From NCBI GenBank assembly GCA_029959295.1, contig JASCOH010000005.1, positions 186,001 through 250,000 on the forward strand: 64,000 bases of DNA. The letters run 5' to 3'. Below, in pieces: positions 1-8,825 of this stretch. The DNA comes from Flavobacteriaceae bacterium PS02334. GTDB taxonomy: Bacteria; Bacteroidota; Bacteroidia; Flavobacteriales; Flavobacteriaceae. The notes below the pieces were generated by a model. That model was not told the DNA's origin, did no database searches, and saw only the letters and a list, made by a program, of their open reading frames with translations. The number at the start of each line of letters is the position of its first letter. The first letter of the stretch is position 1. The position numbers were made by a program, and so were the translations under genes.

Positions 1-1
1 G

Positions 2-1183
2 CTTTTTTCTCAAAATGAGTCTAATTCTCCTTATTCTTTATTTGGTCTCGGAAGTCTTTATGAGTCAAATTATGGTAGTATTCCTTCTCTTGGAGGTTCT
101 GGAGTAGCCTTGCCTACAAAGCGATTTATAAACAATTTAAATCCGGCTTCCCTAGCCTTTATTGACAGAAATAGCTTCTTATTTGATTTGGGCGGAAAGG
201 CTTCGAGTACTTCCTATAAAAATCAAGATACGAATGAAAAGAAAGATAATTTCTATTTTTCTCATATTGCTTTTGCTTCACCAATAACGTCTAAATCTGG
301 TTTTAGTTTTGCACTGAAGCCTTTTACGAATTCAACGTATGAAATAACAAATCTTGAAATTCCAATTCAAGGAACGACAGAATCTTATCTTGCTAGTATA
401 GTTGGAACAGGAGGGTTGAATGCCTTTGATTTTTCCTATGGCTATTTGCTTTCTGATAAACTTTCTGTTGGTTTTACTGGCTCGGTGTTTTTTGGTTCGA
501 TAGATGAAAAACGTACTATGGCTATTGCCGAATCTATAACTACGATTCAAGAAGAGAATAATTATCATGGTTTTCGACCAACATTAGGTGTCCAATTTTC
601 TATTGACAGCACTCTTACGATTGGAGCCACGGTCAAATTGCCAACAACTCTAGGAGGTTCTCAAGTGCGTTCTATTAGTACGATTAATAATTCGGGTACG
701 ATTGTCGTTGAAGATGAAGAAGATTATGACGTTGATAATTTTCGCCTTCCCACAGAAATAGCTTTTGGTGTCTCAAAAACTTTTAAGGATTTGAATCTTA
801 CATTGGATTATGAAAGAAAATTTTGGGGAAGCACAAATCAGTCAGATGAATTTGGAGATTTTTCAGACCAGAATAAGTTTTCTTTTGGTGCTTCCTATAT
901 GAGAAAAGGGAGGGAGATATCTTATTTAGACATGATTCAATATAATGCAGGAATAAGCTACGATACGGGGTATCTAGTTATTGATGATGAAAAAGTTCAA
1001 AATGCTGGCGTGCACATTGGACTCGGATTTCCGCTAGAAAATTTTCATTCTTTTTTAAATGTGACTTATTCTTATGGACAGCGAGGTAAGGTCAGCGAAA
1101 CATTGATAAAAGAAAACTATCATCTTTTGTCGCTTAATCTTAGTCTGGAAGGAATTTGGTTCGTTAAAAGAAAATATGACTAA
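2..1183 (+). CDS. Partial outer-membrane beta-barrel protein (FadL/OmpP1-like), 5' end outside window
   Basis: The reading frame is open from the first bases of the window to the TAA at 1181-1183, so the N-terminus and any signal peptide are missing. About 393 residues are visible. The early part reads YSLFGLGSLYES and later INNLNPASLAF, a pattern seen in Bacteroidota FadL/OmpP1-type outer-membrane proteins. The rest is alternating amphipathic strands rich in Gly, Ser, Phe and Tyr (for example SFGASYM, HIGLGFPL, LLSLNLSLEGIW). I infer an outer-membrane barrel, perhaps for hydrophobic ligands; the substrate cannot be read. It converges on murI with a 4-base overlap. A TTG at 110 is internal and is not a credible start. 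Confidence 0.7.
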   Translation, partial: LFSQNESNSPYSLFGLGSLYESNYGSIPSLGGSGVALPTKRFINNLNPASLAFIDRNSFLFDLGGKASSTSYKNQDTNEKKDNFYFSHIAFASPITSKSGFSFALKPFTNSTYEITNLEIPIQGTTESYLASIVGTGGLNAFDFSYGYLLSDKLSVGFTGSVFFGSIDEKRTMAIAESITTIQEENNYHGFRPTLGVQFSIDSTLTIGATVKLPTTLGGSQVRSISTINNSGTIVVEDEEDYDVDNFRLPTEIAFGVSKTFKDLNLTLDYERKFWGSTNQSDEFGDFSDQNKFSFGASYMRKGREISYLDMIQYNAGISYDTGYLVIDDEKVQNAGVHIGLGFPLENFHSFLNVTYSYGQRGKVSETLIKENYHLLSLNLSLEGIWFVKRKYD

Positions 1184-1959
1184 AAATCTTTTTGTATAAC
1201 AGAATATTTATGTTCTAAAATATCATCCAAAACTTCTGTATTTGCATTTGTGTAAAATACAGAAGTACTCGGCATATTGCTGTCATTTAAGACATTTTTC
1301 TGTTCAAGTAATTTCTGTGTTTGTTTGGCAACAGCTTCTCCTGAATCAATTATCTGGATGTGTTTTGGAAGTATTTCTTTTATCTGAGGAATTAGATAGG
1401 GATAGTGGCTGCAACCTAAAACTAAATAATCAATATTAGCTTCAATCATTGGTTCTAAATATTTATGCAGCAAAGAAGTCATCTCTTCAGAGTGCATCTG
1501 TCCGTCCTCAATCAATTTAACTAGATTGTAGCCGACTTGTTCAATGATCTTTGTGTCTTGGAATCTCTCTGTCGCTTTATTGAAAAGTTCGCTGTTTAGG
1601 GTTCCTTTCGTGGCAAGAATGCCTATGGTTTGCGTTTTTGAATTGTTTGCGGCAGGTTTTATTGCCGGCTCAATTCCTATAAAAGGAACGTCAAACTTTG
1701 CTCTTAATTCTTTTATTGCATTTGTAGTGGCTGTATTGCAGGCTACAACAATTATTTTTGAATTTTGCTCTAAAAGAAATTCGGTATTTTTTATGCTTAA
1801 TTCAATGATTTCCTCTTTTGATCTCTGGCCATAAGGAGCATTTTTTGTATCTGCAAGATAAATAGTATTTTCATTAGGCAATAGCTGGTGGATTTCTTTC
1901 CATATGGAAGTACCGCCTATTCCCGAATCAAAAAGTCCGATTGGTTGTGATTTTATCAT
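1180..1959 (-). CDS. murI: Glutamate racemase
   Basis: Interconverts L- and D-glutamate in the cytoplasm, supplying D-Glu for peptidoglycan. The 259 residues are the normal family length. Visible motifs are FDSGIGG (10-16), LADTKNAPYG (35-44), ACNTATTN with catalytic Cys74, and GCSHYPY with catalytic Cys183. The ATG lies at 1957-1959. It follows the ompH terminator, so murI is probably transcribed separately from the bamA/ompH genes. A TATATTTG box (1965-1972) sits only a few bases upstream, which would imply an almost leaderless message. Confidence 0.97.
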   Translation of the reverse strand: MIKSQPIGLFDSGIGGTSIWKEIHQLLPNENTIYLADTKNAPYGQRSKEEIIELSIKNTEFLLEQNSKIIVVACNTATTNAIKELRAKFDVPFIGIEPAIKPAANNSKTQTIGILATKGTLNSELFNKATERFQDTKIIEQVGYNLVKLIEDGQMHSEEMTSLLHKYLEPMIEANIDYLVLGCSHYPYLIPQIKEILPKHIQIIDSGEAVAKQTQKLLEQKNVLNDSNMPSTSVFYTNANTEVLDDILEHKYSVIQKDF

Positions 1960-1964
1960 AAAAA

Positions 1965-1972
1965 CAAATATA
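1965..1972 (-). promoter_or_regulatory. Candidate -7 element upstream of murI
   Basis: TATATTTG on the minus strand matches the Bacteroidota -7 consensus TAnnTTTG. It lies 5 bases from the murI ATG and abuts the upstream terminator hairpin. No clear TTG is seen at -33. Transcription from it would give a leaderless or nearly leaderless mRNA, so confidence is low. Confidence 0.3.
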
Positions 1973-2006
1973 AAAAAAACTGCTCAGATTGCCCGAGCAG
2001 TTTTTT
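1973..2006 (-). terminator. Rho-independent terminator downstream of ompH
   Basis: CTGCTC (1980-1985) pairs with GAGCAG (1995-2000). The stem is extended by A/T runs on both sides, giving a U-tract on the minus strand. It separates the ompH/bamA transcription unit from murI. Confidence 0.85.
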
Positions 2007-2028
2007 AAAAATATTCTTAAGTTTTTTC

Positions 2029-2532
2029 TTAGAAACCTAAATCTTTTTTCACGTCAGCAGTCAAATCTGGACCATCAGCTAAAAGAAGAGATGAACCGTC
2101 AACTACATATTGATATCCTTTTGCTTTTCCAACTTTAGCGATAGAAGCTTTAACTTTTTCTTGAATAGGTTTCAAAAGATCTTCTTCTGTTTTTGCTAAT
2201 TCTTTTTGAGCATTTTCGCCATAGTCACGAAGTCTCTTTTGCATGTCTTGAACTTCAGCTTGACGCTCTTGGTTTACTTTCTCACCAGCAGTTTCAGCTT
2301 CAGCATCATATTTTTTGATTTTTGCTTGATATTCGTCAACCATTGTTTTGTAGTCAGCGTTGTAACCTTGTTGTTTTTTTTCAAGCTGTTTTTGTCCTTC
2401 AATCATCGCAGGCATCTTTGACATTACATCCATTACATTCACGTGAGCCATTTTAGCTTGCGCGTTCATAGTTTGGCTTGCACCGATAAATAGCATTGCG
2501 GCGATTAATAGAGATTTCAATTGTTTCATCAT
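2029..2532 (-). CDS. ompH: OmpH/Skp family periplasmic chaperone
   Basis: Probable periplasmic chaperone for unfolded outer-membrane proteins delivered to BamA. The 167 residues begin with a signal peptide (about 1-25, cleavage after NAQA). The mature part has the Skp layout: a short beta strand (AHVNVMDVM), a long Lys/Glu/Gln-rich coiled-coil hairpin (about 47-120), and a C-terminal strand region GYQYVVDGSSLLLADG. It is the second of two ompH genes lying directly downstream of bamA, the arrangement expected for outer-membrane assembly genes in this phylum. It ends just before a strong terminator. Confidence 0.93.
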   Translation of the reverse strand: MMKQLKSLLIAAMLFIGASQTMNAQAKMAHVNVMDVMSKMPAMIEGQKQLEKKQQGYNADYKTMVDEYQAKIKKYDAEAETAGEKVNQERQAEVQDMQKRLRDYGENAQKELAKTEEDLLKPIQEKVKASIAKVGKAKGYQYVVDGSSLLLADGPDLTADVKKDLGF

Positions 2533-2580
2533 TTTAAAAGTATTAATAATTAATTTAGTTTTTAGTTTCTCGTTTTGTTT

Positions 2581-3654
2581 TTATTCTGCTTTTGGTTCTG
2601 TTGGAGCGCCTTTTTTCTCTTCTTTTTCTTTTTTAGCGGCTTCTCTTTCTTCTAATATCTTTTTTCTTTTTTCTTCTAAAGCAGCCTTGCGCTCCTCTAA
2701 TTTTCTTTGTCTTTCAGCAGCAACATCAGCTCTTGCTTGTTCTGCGGCTGCTTTTTTCTCTTCTGCACTTGAAGCGTTGCTGGTTGTTGCAGGTTCTTCT
2801 TTTTTAGTGCTTTCTTTTTCTACTTCTTTGCCTTTTTCAGAAGTAGTTGCGCCATCTTTGCCTTTATCTGCTTCTTCAGTTTTTGGAGCTTTTGTGCCGT
2901 TTTTCTTAGCTTCGCGCTCTGCTAAAAGCTGTGCTCTTTTTGCTTCGAATTCTTTTCTCTTTTCTGCAGCTGCAGTTTTTCTGTCTTCCAGCATTTTTGC
3001 CCTAGCTTCTTTTTTGTCTTCTAAAGCTTTCGCTCTTTCAGCAAGTTCAGGATTGTCATCAATCATGTCTTCTTTAGCTTCCTTAGAAAGTTCATCCTTG
3101 AGTTGCTTTTTGTTTAACTGCTCGCGTTTTTCAGATCTTGTCAAGGCTCTAACAACTTTGTCGCTGATATTGTGTTTCTGCGCTCCAAAAAGCATCGTCA
3201 AATCAGAAGATTTGTCAAATATAAAATCATATTTTCCTTGCTCTGCAATATCTTGGACAGCTGTGAAAACTTGATCTTGGATTGGCTTAACCAAAACTGC
3301 TTTTTGCGTAATAAGATCTCCAGTTGAACCAAATCTTTTTTGCTGGTAATCTAAAAGCATTGTTTCAAGATAGGTAATTTCCTCTTCTTTTTCTTCAATA
3401 AGCTCTTTTGTAAGCAAAACTCTTTCGGTTTTTAAATTCTCCTTAAGTTTTGTTATTTCATTTTTTTTAAGCTCTATTTCCTGCTTCCATTTTTGGGCTT
3501 TTAGCTCTAATTGGTTTTTAGCTTCGGCATAATCTGGAACTTTTTCCAAGATGTATTCCATATCGATGTATCCAATTCTAATACCGCGTGTTTGTGCTTG
3601 TAAAGCTCCTGGAAGTGCGGCTAGTAAAAATAGTATTAAAAAATGTTTTCTCAT
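2581..3654 (-). CDS. OmpH/Skp family chaperone with long charged C-terminal tail
   Basis: The chosen start is the ATG at 3654 (MRKHFLILFLLAALPG), which opens a signal peptide. A further-upstream in-frame ATG at 3711 would overlap bamA and lacks a signal peptide. The protein is 357 residues. The first 170 or so after the signal peptide match OmpH/Skp: IGYIDMEYIL, a coiled-coil hairpin, then GKYDFIFDKSS. The remaining roughly 180 residues are low-complexity Lys/Glu/Ala/Arg sequence (AEKRKEFEAKRAQLL, KAALEEKRKKILEE), probably a long charged helix. Normal Skp is about 160 residues, so the tail is an addition. It lies 40 bases after bamA and before the second ompH. The periplasmic chaperone role is inferred from family and context; the tail function is unknown. 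Confidence 0.9.
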   Translation of the reverse strand: MRKHFLILFLLAALPGALQAQTRGIRIGYIDMEYILEKVPDYAEAKNQLELKAQKWKQEIELKKNEITKLKENLKTERVLLTKELIEEKEEEITYLETMLLDYQQKRFGSTGDLITQKAVLVKPIQDQVFTAVQDIAEQGKYDFIFDKSSDLTMLFGAQKHNISDKVVRALTRSEKREQLNKKQLKDELSKEAKEDMIDDNPELAERAKALEDKKEARAKMLEDRKTAAAEKRKEFEAKRAQLLAEREAKKNGTKAPKTEEADKGKDGATTSEKGKEVEKESTKKEEPATTSNASSAEEKKAAAEQARADVAAERQRKLEERKAALEEKRKKILEEREAAKKEKEEKKGAPTEPKAE

Positions 3655-3694
3655 ATCGTTTGTTGTATTAGAAAATATCGTGCCAAATTTTTGA

Positions 3695-6250
3695 TTAAAA
3701 CTGCTGTCCAATAATGAAATGCGTTTCCCATCCGTTTTTCTGCGTACCGCCTGGAACTGGGTCGAATCCGTGACCGAAATCGATTCCTAATAATCCAAAG
3801 GCCGGCATGAAAACTCTCAATCCAAATCCTGCAGAACGTTGCAATTGAAACGGATTATATTCTTTAAAATTGTTGTAAGCCGCTCCGCCTTCTAAAAATG
3901 TTAGTGCATAAATAGAAGCAGTGTTCGCCAATGTAATCGGATATCTCAATTCTAAAGAGAATTTGTTGTAAACCGTCGAACCATCTTGCGAAGATAATGA
4001 CTGGTTTGGATAACCTCTTAACTGGATAACTTCACGTCCATCCAAAGAATAATTCGCCAATCCATCTCCTCCAAGGAAGAATCTTTCAAACGGAACTAAA
4101 CCTCTTTCTGAATTATAAGCTCCTAAGAAACCGAATTCAGCTAAAGAACGAAGGACTAATTTACCATAAACTTTTGTATAATTATCAGCTTTGAATTTAA
4201 TTTTATAATATTCTAACCATTTGAATCGCTCTTGGTCGATTTTTGATGCATCTGGTGTACGAGTAATTACTCCATTTGTATTAGTCTCTTTTTGGTATTC
4301 TTCTCTATTTTTCAAGTTCTCATAGTCAACACCATTGAAAAGCGAATAAGGCAGTGTGAATTTTCCGGTAAGGCTGAATTCAGATCCATACATCGGGAAA
4401 ATCGGGTTCAAACCTTTGTTATTTCTGCTTATTCCAATCGTATAGGCTAAGTTTCTAGAACTTCCGTCTCCAAAGGTAAATAAATTTGTGTTATAATTAT
4501 TCAAGTCATAGTATTGAAAGCTAACTGCTTGCGATAATGTGAAATAATCATCTGGCACATTCAAACGTTTTGCATATCCAACAGAAAGCGATGTGATATT
4601 AAAACTCTTGCTTCTGTCAACGTCATTGTTTCCTGAGTATAAAAATTGCTTACTGTGTGACAATGAAGTAGAGAACTGAATTGGTTTTCTACCGCCTAAC
4701 CATGGTTCTGTGAACGATAGGCTATACGTTTGGAAATAAGAGCTTCCTTGCAATCTCAATGCTAATTTTTGTCCGTCTCCCATCGGAAGCGGTTTGTAAG
4801 CATCTTTATTGAATATATTCTTGATCGAAAAGTTGTTGAACGAAAGACCTAATGTTCCGATGAAACCGCCACCGCCATAACCTCCTTGAAGTTCGATTTG
4901 GCTAGATCCTTTTTCTACTAAATGGTATTCGATATCAACTGTTCCTGCAGCCGGGTCTACATTCAAGAATTTTGGCTCAATTGCTTCCGGATCAAAGAAT
5001 CCAAGCTGTCCGATCTCACGGACTGTTCTTACCAATTGTTCTTTGCTGTATTTTTGTCCTGGTTTTGTTCTTAGCTCGCGATAAATTACTTTATCATTTG
5101 TCTTGTCATTTCCAACAACAGAAATTTTGTTGAAATAAGCCATCGGACCTTCCATAATTCTGATTTCAAAATCAATGGTATCATTGGCGGTTCTTACTTC
5201 AACAGCATTGATTGTCGAAAATAAATAACCGTTATTTTGGTATAAATTCGTAATGTCGTCGCCGTCAGGTTTTGTCTTGTCTGCAATTCTTTTTTCTAGT
5301 AAAACACCGTTGTAAACATCACCTTTCTTGATTCCGAGCATGCTGTTCAAGCCTTGGTCAGAATAGATCGTGTTTCCTAAGAATTTGATATTACCAAAAT
5401 AATATTTGTTTCCTTCTTCTACCTTGATTTTGATGGCAATAGTGTTGTTTTTTTCTTTGTAGGCAATTGAATCCGAAACTATTCGAGCGTCTCTGTATCC
5501 TTTTTCTTTGTATTTGTTGATGATTCCGGTTAAATCTTCAGTATATTTCTCCTTAATATATTTAGAGCCTTTCCAAAAACGAAGCGGAAATTTTCTCTTG
5601 GTATTTTTCATTGCGCCACGTAGCTTGGCATCTGAGAACTTCTCGTTTCCTTCAAAAACAATACTGCTGACTTTTACTTTGCTTCCTTTGTCAATATTTA
5701 CGACCATTTTCACTTCGTTCCCGGCAGTTGTGTCAGGAATGGTGTTTATAGCAACTTTCGTATTAAAGAAACCGTCTTTTTTGTATTTGTTTTCGATGTA
5801 ATTTTTTGTAGTTGTAATTAAGTTTTCATTGACAATCTTGCCTTTTGTAAGTCCGTTGTCTTTAATTAAACCTTCTACTTTTGATTTTTTGACACCTTGA
5901 ATTTTAACTTCGCTCAGCTTTGGAAGCTCGCTAATTTGCATGTCAATATAGATGCTGTCTCCATTGATTCGATTTACATAAGTATCAATTTCACTGAATA
6001 AACCAAGTTTCCACAATTTTTTAATGGCAGCACTAATTTCTTCACCAGGAACAGTAATTTTTTGGCCTTTTTGAAGTCCAGCAAAAGTGACAACGGTTTG
6101 TTCGTTATAGCTTATTTTTCCAATTACTTTAACATCAGCTAAAATATATTGTCTTCCTTCATTGAATGGTAATCTTTCTTGGGCTTTTGCTTGAAAAATG
6201 TTTCCTAAAACTAATACGGTTAAGAATAGTTTAATGCTTTTGTCTAACAT
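3695..6250 (-). CDS. bamA: Outer membrane protein assembly factor BamA
   Basis: Core of the BAM complex, which folds and inserts outer-membrane barrels. The start used is the ATG at 6250 (MLDKSIKLFLTVLVLG), 7 bases after uppS and opening a signal peptide ending QAKAQ. An in-frame start at 6382 would overlap uppS by over 100 bases and put the signal peptide inside the protein. The 851-residue product has five POTRA-like units (beginning near ADVKVIG, LSEVKIQG, VSSIVFEGN, FGNIKFLGN and FNKISVVGN). A 16-strand-type barrel follows, with the loop 6 motif LRGYPNQ and a terminal phenylalanine (IIGQQF). Flanking uppS and ompH genes agree. Confidence 0.96.
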   Translation of the reverse strand: MLDKSIKLFLTVLVLGNIFQAKAQERLPFNEGRQYILADVKVIGKISYNEQTVVTFAGLQKGQKITVPGEEISAAIKKLWKLGLFSEIDTYVNRINGDSIYIDMQISELPKLSEVKIQGVKKSKVEGLIKDNGLTKGKIVNENLITTTKNYIENKYKKDGFFNTKVAINTIPDTTAGNEVKMVVNIDKGSKVKVSSIVFEGNEKFSDAKLRGAMKNTKRKFPLRFWKGSKYIKEKYTEDLTGIINKYKEKGYRDARIVSDSIAYKEKNNTIAIKIKVEEGNKYYFGNIKFLGNTIYSDQGLNSMLGIKKGDVYNGVLLEKRIADKTKPDGDDITNLYQNNGYLFSTINAVEVRTANDTIDFEIRIMEGPMAYFNKISVVGNDKTNDKVIYRELRTKPGQKYSKEQLVRTVREIGQLGFFDPEAIEPKFLNVDPAAGTVDIEYHLVEKGSSQIELQGGYGGGGFIGTLGLSFNNFSIKNIFNKDAYKPLPMGDGQKLALRLQGSSYFQTYSLSFTEPWLGGRKPIQFSTSLSHSKQFLYSGNNDVDRSKSFNITSLSVGYAKRLNVPDDYFTLSQAVSFQYYDLNNYNTNLFTFGDGSSRNLAYTIGISRNNKGLNPIFPMYGSEFSLTGKFTLPYSLFNGVDYENLKNREEYQKETNTNGVITRTPDASKIDQERFKWLEYYKIKFKADNYTKVYGKLVLRSLAEFGFLGAYNSERGLVPFERFFLGGDGLANYSLDGREVIQLRGYPNQSLSSQDGSTVYNKFSLELRYPITLANTASIYALTFLEGGAAYNNFKEYNPFQLQRSAGFGLRVFMPAFGLLGIDFGHGFDPVPGGTQKNGWETHFIIGQQF

Positions 6251-6257
6251 TAAAATT

Positions 6258-6998
6258 TTATTTAATTTGTTCACTTGTTTTTCCAAATCTTCGTTCTCTT
6301 TTTTGATAACTAATGATAGCCTCATATAAATCTTTTTCTCTAAAGTCAGGCCACAATACATCTGTAAAGTATAATTCCGCATAAGCTATCTGCCAAAGTA
6401 GGAAATTACTGATTCTGTGTTCGCCACTGGTTCTTATTAATAAATCTACGTCAGGTAAATTTTGCGTGTAAAGATGCTGATTAATAATTGATTCGTCAAT
6501 AGCGTCTATTGAAATTATATTATTTTTAACTTTAGTGCTTATATTCTTGATTGCAGACACAATTTCTTCCCGTGAGCCATAGCTTAGCGCAAGGGTTAAG
6601 GTCATTCTGGTGTTGTTATTTGTTTCTGAAATTACGGCAGAAAGTTCCTTTTGTGCAGATTTTGGAAGCTTTTCAAAATTTCCAATAGTATTTAGTTTTA
6701 TGTTGTTGTCCTTTAGTGTTTTAAGCTCGTTTTTTAGAGATGAAATAAGCAATTTCATTAAAGTGTCAACTTCAAGCTTCGGACGGTTCCAGTTTTCAGT
6801 AGAAAAGGCGTAAAGAGTAAGATTTTCAATCCCTAATTTTGCGCAGGTTTCAACAGTTTCCCTAACAGATTTTGTGCCATTTTCATGGCCAAAAGCTCTC
6901 AATAAACCTTTTTGTTTTGCCCAACGACCATTTCCGTCCATGATGATGGCCAGATGTTTAGGGAGGTTGTCTTTGTTTATAGTTTCTAGTAAGTTCAT
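6258..6998 (-). CDS. uppS: Isoprenyl transferase (undecaprenyl diphosphate synthase)
   Basis: Condenses isopentenyl diphosphate units into the polyprenyl carrier lipid for wall and glycan synthesis. From the ATG at 6998 the protein is 246 residues, the usual family size. This start sits 1 base after the stop of the preceding gene, whereas a start at 7031 would overlap it. Visible motifs are IIMDGNGRWA with catalytic Asp21, FGHENGT, LYAFSTENW, DLLIRTSGEHR and ELYFTDVLWPDF. It is tightly packed between the DUF6089 gene and bamA and very probably co-transcribed with them. Confidence 0.96.
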   Translation of the reverse strand: MNLLETINKDNLPKHLAIIMDGNGRWAKQKGLLRAFGHENGTKSVRETVETCAKLGIENLTLYAFSTENWNRPKLEVDTLMKLLISSLKNELKTLKDNNIKLNTIGNFEKLPKSAQKELSAVISETNNNTRMTLTLALSYGSREEIVSAIKNISTKVKNNIISIDAIDESIINQHLYTQNLPDVDLLIRTSGEHRISNFLLWQIAYAELYFTDVLWPDFREKDLYEAIISYQKRERRFGKTSEQIK

Positions 6999-6999
6999 T

Positions 7000-7683
7000 T
7001 TATTCTGCACAGTAGCAAGGCTTGTTTCCAAAAGTATATGTCAAGGTAAAACCTGTAAAAACATACCAATCATTGCTATTTATATTTCCAAATCTTAATT
7101 CTTCAAAATTATCATTCTTAGGGTTGCTACCGTCAAGATTGTCCGTAAACGTATATCTTGCACCGACTTCAAATCCAAGAATTAATTTTTCTGCAATCCT
7201 CGTCTTAACGCCCACGGTCATCGGAATCGCCAATGCGCCCGTATCATAGTCTTCTTTTAACTCTTTTCCTTGAAAATAGTTCTCAGTATAAGCAAAATAA
7301 CTCAAACCAGAATAGACATATGGCGTTAATAAAAAACCAGATTCATGCAAATTAAAGTCAAAAAAATTGAATTCAAGGCCTAAAGATAATTCTTTTACGC
7401 TATTTTCAAAGTTTAAGCCTCTTTGTTTTCTGCTTGGCATGTCAGAATCGGCGTCATCTGAAGTGATTTTTCCTTGCGTATAGGAAACTCTCCAAGAGTG
7501 CCTAGGACTTTTATTCCATTTGTATAATAAACCGAAAGCGCCTTTATTTGGGGCAATGTAGTTCGTTGGACCTATATCTCCAATGTAATTATTTCCTCCA
7601 AGAAAGAGACCGATCTCGTGGATTTGTGCGTTTGAAAATGCAAAACAGAAAAAACAGAAAAAAGTTGCTATTATCCGATTCAT
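7000..7683 (-). CDS. DUF6089-type outer-membrane beta-barrel protein
   Basis: Small predicted outer-membrane barrel of 227 residues from the ATG at 7683 (MNRIIATFFCFFCFAF), giving a signal peptide ending SNAQ. A start 14 codons further upstream would lie beyond the candidate promoter at 7704. The mature part begins HEIGLFLGGNNYIGDIG and continues as alternating barrel strands, ending LTYTFGNKPCYCAE. I recognise it as the DUF6089 family, commonly encoded just before uppS and bamA in Flavobacteriia. Its function is unknown. It looks like the first gene of the uppS-bamA-ompH transcription unit. Confidence 0.82.
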   Translation of the reverse strand: MNRIIATFFCFFCFAFSNAQIHEIGLFLGGNNYIGDIGPTNYIAPNKGAFGLLYKWNKSPRHSWRVSYTQGKITSDDADSDMPSRKQRGLNFENSVKELSLGLEFNFFDFNLHESGFLLTPYVYSGLSYFAYTENYFQGKELKEDYDTGALAIPMTVGVKTRIAEKLILGFEVGARYTFTDNLDGSNPKNDNFEELRFGNINSNDWYVFTGFTLTYTFGNKPCYCAE

Positions 7684-7703
7684 TATTGGAAAAAATAAGG
7701 GTG

Positions 7704-7711
7704 CAAATATA
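7704..7711 (-). promoter_or_regulatory. Promoter -7 element for DUF6089-uppS-bamA-ompH
   Basis: TATATTTG on the minus strand matches TAnnTTTG, 20 bases upstream of the ATG at 7683. This would give a short leader. No obvious TTG at -33. Its position supports the 7683 start over the upstream one. Confidence 0.5.
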
Positions 7712-7829
7712 ATAATTATGAGCACTTTATTTTACCTAAATATTAAATATGCTTAATTTTAGGCAAATAGAGTCTCAATTCGTTTAAAATAAACGGAAGT
7801 TAAGCGCTGATAGTATGAGAAGCCCTTAT

Positions 7830-8714
7830 TTAATTTCTTCTGTCTTCCCCCCAAAGTAGCTTGCTTCGTAAAGTTTTCAAGAAGCTTTTGCCCGGAATTT
7901 CAATCATATTTATGTGGAAAGGCGTTTTTTTGATGGTTAAAACCGTGTCATTGTCGATTGATGCGATTCTAGAATCCAGCGAAACAAGATATTGTTCTTC
8001 TCTTCCGGAAACCTTTAATTTTATTTCTACATTATCAGGAATTACCAAAGGCCTTGCTGTTAAATTATGCGGTGCGATTGGCGTAATTACTAAACTTTGA
8101 GCTTCAGGAGTCAAAATTGGCCCGCCACAACTTAAAGAATATCCAGTAGAACCTGTAGGTGTAGAAATGATTAATCCGTCTGCCCAATAAGAATTTAAAT
8201 ATTCGTCATTCAAATACGTCTCGATCGTAATCATCGAAGTCGTGTCTTTTCGGCTGACAGAAATTTCATTCATGGCAAAATTCAAGCTTTCAAGCTCTGG
8301 AATGCTGGGCGAACTTTCCAAACTAATCAAAGTTCTTGGAGACAAAGTATAATTTCTGTCAATTACAAATTGCATCAATTCGTCAATATTTTCTTTTTGA
8401 ACTGTTGCTAAAAAACCAAGCCTCCCGGCATTGATTCCTAAAATCGGAATTCCTGAATTCCTGACTAAAGTTGCTGCACGCAAAATCGTTCCGTCACCAC
8501 CTATGCTGACTAAAATATCTACATCAGTTGGCAGATCATTAAAGTCATGGAAAGTAATATATTCTTTAGTGATGATTTTTTTTTCATAAAGCATCGCTAA
8601 AAAATCATCTTGAATAACCAGTTCTACATTGTTTTTATTGAAAAAGACAAAAATATCCCGAATTATTGGCTCTGTGCTGTTTTGGTAATATTGACCGTAA
8701 ATGGCTACTTTCAT
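7830..8714 (-). CDS. nadK: NAD kinase
   Basis: Phosphorylates NAD to NADP in the cytoplasm. The 294 residues match the family length. The diagnostic GGDGT motif is at 72-76 (SIGGDGTILRA), followed by GINAGRLGFLA, the conserved NE of AMNEISVSR, and the glycine-rich DGLIISTPTGSTGYSLSCGGP. The ATG is at 8712-8714. It lies between a CBS-domain gene and the DUF6089 gene, all on the minus strand. Confidence 0.96.
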   Translation of the reverse strand: MKVAIYGQYYQNSTEPIIRDIFVFFNKNNVELVIQDDFLAMLYEKKIITKEYITFHDFNDLPTDVDILVSIGGDGTILRAATLVRNSGIPILGINAGRLGFLATVQKENIDELMQFVIDRNYTLSPRTLISLESSPSIPELESLNFAMNEISVSRKDTTSMITIETYLNDEYLNSYWADGLIISTPTGSTGYSLSCGGPILTPEAQSLVITPIAPHNLTARPLVIPDNVEIKLKVSGREEQYLVSLDSRIASIDNDTVLTIKKTPFHINMIEIPGKSFLKTLRSKLLWGEDRRN

Positions 8715-8718
8715 TTTT

Positions 8719-8825
8719 TCTAATTAGATAATTTGGCAATCAGATAATTCGTTGATGAGTTGGATTTAGTAATTCGTCGCTCAAAGATAATCACCTAATT
8801 ATCTAATTCGCTAATTTTCTAATTG
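8719..8825. repeat. Intergenic AT-rich repeat (TAATTAGATAATT units)
   Basis: The nadK-CBS gap holds imperfect copies of a short unit on both sides: TAATTAGATAATTTGG and CAGATAATTCG on the left, CCTAATTATCTAATTCG and CTAATTTTCTAATTG on the right. It looks like a small degenerate intergenic repeat. No ORF or terminator is seen. Confidence 0.45.

Noticed and set aside
2687-3274. 195-codon open frame on the plus strand
   Set aside because: Antisense to the low-complexity Lys/Glu tail of the long OmpH protein. The Ser/Ala/Leu-rich translation is a by-product of that codon use.
3655-3711. Upstream start for the long OmpH gene
   Set aside because: Would overlap bamA and place 19 non-signal residues before a clear signal peptide.
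6251-6382. Upstream start for bamA
   Set aside because: Would overlap uppS by over 100 bases and bury the signal peptide; the ATG at 6250 follows uppS by 7 bases.
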